A stretch of DNA of 9,207 nucleotides from VFHP01 sp964443385. GTDB lineage: Bacteria; Chloroflexota; Dehalococcoidia; Lucifugimonadales; UBA2985. Numbering within the stretch: the first letter of the stretch is position 1; each line of letters opens with the position of its first letter. Positions 5,745 to 9,207 of the stretch are shown here, piece by piece. Position numbers and translations under genes: made by a program. The notes below the pieces were generated by a model, which saw only the letters and a list, made by a program, of their open reading frames with translations, did not search any database and was not told the DNA's origin. The DNA is taken from the NCBI GenBank assembly GCA_964443385.1, contig CAYUCO010000112.1, forward strand, positions 1 through 9,207. Direction: 5' to 3'.

Positions 5745-8700
5745 ATGAACAAATTATCTAAAGTATTAGTCATAGGTTCTGGCCCAATAATCATAGGACA
5801 GGCAGCAGAATTTGACTACGCCGGAACACAGGCCTGCAAAGCTCTTAAAGAAGAGGGTGTAACTACTGTACTTGTTAATTCAAATCCCGCGACCATAATG
5901 ACTGATACTGGAATAGCAGACATAATATATATAGAACCCCTGACAGTAGACGTATTGACCCGGATAATAGAAACAGAAAGACCTGACGGAGTACTTCCCA
6001 CATTGGGCGGACAAACAGGTCTGAATTTGGCAGTTGACTTAAACGATGCAGGAGTATTGGATAAGTATAATGTCAGACTACTCGGCACACCTCTAGAAAC
6101 AATAAGAAAAGCAGAAGATAGAGATCTATTCAGAGATTTGCTAATAGAAATAGGTGAACCAGTACCGACAAGTAAAGTAGCAGAAACCATGGAGCAAGTA
6201 GAAGACATTGCCAAAGATATAGGATTACCGATTGTAATACGCCCTGCATATACCTTAGGAGGAACTGGAGGAGGCATAGCAAACACTTGGGATGAATTAA
6301 TCGAACTTGCAAAAGGAGGTCTGAGCGCAAGTCCGATTACTCAAGTTCTGTTAGAAAGGTCTCTCGTAGGGTGGAAAGAAATAGAATACGAAGTTATTAG
6401 AGATGGTTCAGATAATTGTATAACCATATGCAATATGGAAAATATGGACCCAATGGGTGTTCACACTGGTGACAGTATAGTGGTAGCACCTAGTCAAACT
6501 TTAACCGATAAAGAATATCAAATGCTTCGATCTGCTAGTTTGAAAATTATCAGAGCATTAGGAATTGAGGGTGGGTGCAATGTTCAATACGCTCTATCGC
6601 CTAATAAATTGATAGGGGAAACTCTTCCTACTAGTTATGAACATTCCAGTTCATACTACGTAATAGAAGTAAACCCAAGAGTGAGCAGAAGCTCTGCATT
6701 AGCCAGTAAGGCCACTGGTTACCCTATAGCAAGAGTCGCCGCGAAAATAGCCGTCGGCAAAACCCTGGACAAGATACACAATTCTGTTACAGGCAATACT
6801 ACGGCGGCTTTCGAACCAGCTTTAGATTATTGTGTAGTCAAAATACCAAGGTGGCCTTTCGACAAATTTGCTACCGGAGACCGCAATATTGGCACACAAA
6901 TGAAAGCCACTGGTGAAGTAATGGCAATAGAAAGGTCATTCGAGTCTGCTTTTCAAAAGGCTGTAAGATCCCTTGAAATAGGTGGATATAATATGATGTG
7001 GGAAGATCCAGAGTGGACAACTGAACCTAAAGAGGTATTGGATAACTTACCTCTTTTCCCTACAGATTTAAGGTTATGGGCACTTATGGCGTCATTGAGG
7101 CGAAATGTAGCAGTAGAAGATATATCTAAACACACAGGCATAGATCCTTGGTTTATACACAGGTTTAAAAACATCGTGGACATGGAGAACAAACTCCGCA
7201 AATCTAGCTTAACTGCAGATATATTAAGAACAGCCAAGAAAATGGGTTTCTCAGACCAACAAATAGCACAAATAAAAACAACTGACGTCGAAGAGATACG
7301 TAACAAAAGGAAACAATTGGGAATAATACCCTCATATAAAATGGTGGATACTTGCGCAGCTGAATTTGAAGCTGTTACTCCATATTTCTACAGCACATAC
7401 GAAACTGAAAACGAAGCTGAATCCCTCAGCGATAATAGGTCAGTTGTTATCGGTAGCGGACCGATAAGAATCGGTCAGGGAATAGAATTTGATTACTGCT
7501 CTGTACATGCTGCATGGGCACTACAAGAAGCAGGAATCAAAAGTATAATGGCCAACTCTAACCCAGAAACCGTATCTACAGATTTTGATACAAGTGACCG
7601 CCTCTATTTTGAACCTCTTGATGAAGAGAGTCTCAAGAACATCATAGATAACGAAACACTAAATTACGATGATGGTCCTGATATCCCGGCATCAATGGTG
7701 CAATTTGGTGGTCAAACTGCCATAAACTTATCGCAGGATCTGGATGGATCAGACATGCCAATACTTGGATCCACCGCAGACACCATAGATATTGCCTCTG
7801 ATCGTGCCCGGTTTGAAGATTTTCTAACTCAACTTGATATACCAAGACCACCAGGACATGGAGTTAACTCACTAGAAGAAGCTTTGACGGTAGCAGAGAG
7901 CATTGGCTATCCCGTTCTTGTTAGACCTAGCTATGTTTTGGGTGGAAGAGCTATGGAGATAGTTCAAAACCAAACTGAATTGATACGATACGTCAGTGCT
8001 GCCTCTGAGCTAGGAACAAACCATCCTATTTTGATTGATAAATACCTAGTGGGAAGAGAAGTGGAATTAGATGCTATTTGTGATGGAGAAAATGTATTGA
8101 TACCGGGAATAATGGAACACATAGAAAGGGCAGGTGTTCATAGTGGAGATTCTATGGGCATATATCCTGGAGTCACACTCACCGAACAAGAAGTTGATGT
8201 TCTGGTTGAATACACCACCAAAATAGGCCTTGCTCTCAACATAAAAGGACTTATGAATATACAATACGTAATAGTTGGAGGGGATCCATATCGTAGCCCA
8301 GAGGATTCTAAAACAGAAGTCACTAATTCTTCTATATACGTATTAGAGGTGAATCCTAGATCTAGCAGAACTGTCCCATTTTTGTCTAAAGTAACTGCTG
8401 TGCCAATGGTTAACATCGCTACGAAGATAATGTTGGGATATTCATTGACTCAACAAGGTTACTCAGGAGGGCTATCAAAACGACAAAACTTAGTAGCAGT
8501 AAAAGCCCCGGTATTTTCCATGTCTAAACTTGCAGGAGTGGATACGTATTTAGGCCCAGAAATGAAATCCACTGGTGAAGTGATGGGTATAGATCACAAC
8601 TTTAGGGGTGCATTAGCCAAAGCCTTAATAGCAAGTGGTTTAGTGTTCAACCCTGGAGACTCAATACTGCTGAGTATAGCCGACCAAGACAAAGTAGACG

Positions 8701-9065
8701 CTTTACAATTAATCAAATCTTTAAATGATTCCGAATGTAAACTATACGCCACAGAGGGAACTGCAGCTATGATAGAAGGTTTAGGAATGCCCGTTACAAT
8801 GATCACCAAGAAATTGGGTGAAGGACATCCGAATGCTGTGGATGTTATAGAAGATGGCATTGTTAAAGCAGTTATAAACACCATAACTGGCGAAAGGTCT
8901 CACTTACAGGACGGATTCGAAATACGAAGATCTGCTGCAGAGAAAAGGATTCCATGCTTTACATCTATAGACACAGCCAGAGCAGCAGTAGAAAGTCTCT
9001 TAACGGGGACCACAGGATATAACGTCAAATCAATAGACAAGTATCTTAAAAACATTACAGCTTGA
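5745..9065 (+). CDS. carB: Carbamoyl phosphate synthetase large subunit
   Basis: CarB makes carbamoyl phosphate from bicarbonate, ammonia and two ATP. It consists of two homologous ATP-grasp halves: GSGPIIIGQAAEFDYAGTQA (11-30) opens the carboxy-phosphate half and GSGPIRIGQGIEFDYCSVHA (570-589) the carbamoyl-phosphate half. Each has a glycine-rich ATP loop (YTLGGTGGG at 169-177; YVLGGRAME at 730-738) and an NPR metal/ATP motif (310-312; 870-872). An oligomerisation region lies between them, and the C-terminal MGS-like allosteric domain (about 965-1106) contains YATEGTAAMIEGLGMP (1001-1016). At 1106 residues it is about 33 longer than E. coli CarB. Most of the excess sits in two hairpin insertions, at about 286-303 and 844-863, at equivalent places in the two halves. 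The start is ATG with a good SD; the gene ends at TGA, 25 bases from the convergent gene. Confidence 0.98.
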   Translation: MNKLSKVLVIGSGPIIIGQAAEFDYAGTQACKALKEEGVTTVLVNSNPATIMTDTGIADIIYIEPLTVDVLTRIIETERPDGVLPTLGGQTGLNLAVDLNDAGVLDKYNVRLLGTPLETIRKAEDRDLFRDLLIEIGEPVPTSKVAETMEQVEDIAKDIGLPIVIRPAYTLGGTGGGIANTWDELIELAKGGLSASPITQVLLERSLVGWKEIEYEVIRDGSDNCITICNMENMDPMGVHTGDSIVVAPSQTLTDKEYQMLRSASLKIIRALGIEGGCNVQYALSPNKLIGETLPTSYEHSSSYYVIEVNPRVSRSSALASKATGYPIARVAAKIAVGKTLDKIHNSVTGNTTAAFEPALDYCVVKIPRWPFDKFATGDRNIGTQMKATGEVMAIERSFESAFQKAVRSLEIGGYNMMWEDPEWTTEPKEVLDNLPLFPTDLRLWALMASLRRNVAVEDISKHTGIDPWFIHRFKNIVDMENKLRKSSLTADILRTAKKMGFSDQQIAQIKTTDVEEIRNKRKQLGIIPSYKMVDTCAAEFEAVTPYFYSTYETENEAESLSDNRSVVIGSGPIRIGQGIEFDYCSVHAAWALQEAGIKSIMANSNPETVSTDFDTSDRLYFEPLDEESLKNIIDNETLNYDDGPDIPASMVQFGGQTAINLSQDLDGSDMPILGSTADTIDIASDRARFEDFLTQLDIPRPPGHGVNSLEEALTVAESIGYPVLVRPSYVLGGRAMEIVQNQTELIRYVSAASELGTNHPILIDKYLVGREVELDAICDGENVLIPGIMEHIERAGVHSGDSMGIYPGVTLTEQEVDVLVEYTTKIGLALNIKGLMNIQYVIVGGDPYRSPEDSKTEVTNSSIYVLEVNPRSSRTVPFLSKVTAVPMVNIATKIMLGYSLTQQGYSGGLSKRQNLVAVKAPVFSMSKLAGVDTYLGPEMKSTGEVMGIDHNFRGALAKALIASGLVFNPGDSILLSIADQDKVDALQLIKSLNDSECKLYATEGTAAMIEGLGMPVTMITKKLGEGHPNAVDVIEDGIVKAVINTITGERSHLQDGFEIRRSAAEKRIPCFTSIDTARAAVESLLTGTTGYNVKSIDKYLKNITA

Positions 9066-9090
9066 AAAATGCAAGCATAACTGCCAATTG

Positions 9091-9207
9091 TTATTCTACC
9101 TTTTTAACCGTGACTCTTTTTATCCTTCTGCCAAGGGTGGTGAGGATTTTCAAACGTATACCATCTCGTTCAAGTTCGTCCCCTGGGACTGGAACTTTCC
9201 CAAGTTC
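9091..9207 (-). CDS. C-terminal end of a probable HlyC/CorC-family protein (partial)
   Basis: The minus strand is open from the window edge to TAA at 9091-9093 and gives 38 residues beginning ELGKVPVPGDELERDGIRL and ending in a basic RRIKRVTVKKVE. This resembles the small CorC/HlyC transporter-associated domain that closes CBS-domain proteins of the hemolysin/CorC/magnesium-cobalt efflux group (typical pattern: lG.vP..GD.....l...v....gRRI..v.v). Only the tail is present, so membrane and CBS domains cannot be checked. It is convergent with carB across 25 bases in which I see no convincing terminator hairpin. It is probably unrelated to the pyr pathway. Confidence 0.6.
   Translation of the reverse strand, partial: ELGKVPVPGDELERDGIRLKILTTLGRRIKRVTVKKVE

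Noticed and set aside
5816..6286. 156-codon minus-strand ORF inside carB
   Set aside because: It is wholly antisense to the conserved first ATP-grasp half of carB, with low-complexity Ser/Val/Ile composition typical of a shadow frame. The other antisense frames inside pyrB, pyrC and carB were rejected on the same grounds.
9066..9090. Bidirectional terminator between carB and the convergent gene
   Set aside because: Only a small CAATTG palindrome and scattered T-runs are seen; no stem of useful length was found. The true terminator may lie inside the convergent gene's tail.
1..9207. tRNA or rRNA genes, CRISPR arrays, insertion sequences or attachment sites
   Set aside because: I saw no cloverleaf-like segments, regularly spaced short repeats, transposase-like frames or flanking inverted repeats; the only clear repeat is the coding duplication at 35-103 and 440-508.

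Overview
The window is a compact pyrimidine-biosynthesis operon on the + strand (about 1106-9065), flanked by decayed minus-strand genes on the left and the tail of an unrelated minus-strand gene on the right. The DNA is AT-rich, and AGA, ATA and AAA codons are common. CarB, PyrR and DHOase have ordinary bacterial features. Their phrasing, the PyrB-PyrI-type fusion, and the amidohydrolase and M6-like peptidase remnants suggest an AT-rich Chloroflexota bacterium (SAR202/Dehalococcoidia-like). This placement comes from remembered family resemblance, not from a search.

Left flank (1-1034, minus strand): an amidohydrolase N-terminal fragment, with a good SD and ATG at 1034, has a one-base frameshift in an A6 run and is cut off near 695. 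It runs directly into a lipoprotein-type M6-like peptidase gene starting at 682. That gene has in-frame TAA codons at 428-430 and 44-46 and contains two homologous units 405 nt apart. Both look like pseudogenes unless assembly errors are involved.

Leader (1106-1257): an extended -10 promoter is followed by a near-consensus PyrR-binding hairpin, an antiterminator segment, and an intrinsic terminator. The 3' arm of the terminator contains the pyrR Shine-Dalgarno sequence, and its T-tract runs into the pyrR TTG start codon. UMP-PyrR should therefore both terminate transcription and mask translation of pyrR.

Operon: pyrR (UMP-sensing RNA-binding regulator), pyrB (aspartate carbamoyltransferase fused to a PyrI-like zinc module), pyrC (class I dihydroorotase), carA and carB (glutamine-dependent carbamoyl phosphate synthetase). 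The genes overlap or nearly touch; only carA-carB has a short 33-nt gap. CarAB makes carbamoyl phosphate, PyrB condenses it with aspartate, and PyrC closes the ring to dihydroorotate. The later steps (pyrD, pyrE, pyrF) are not in this window.

Right edge (9091-9207, minus strand): the last 38 codons of what looks like a HlyC/CorC-type protein, convergent with carB.
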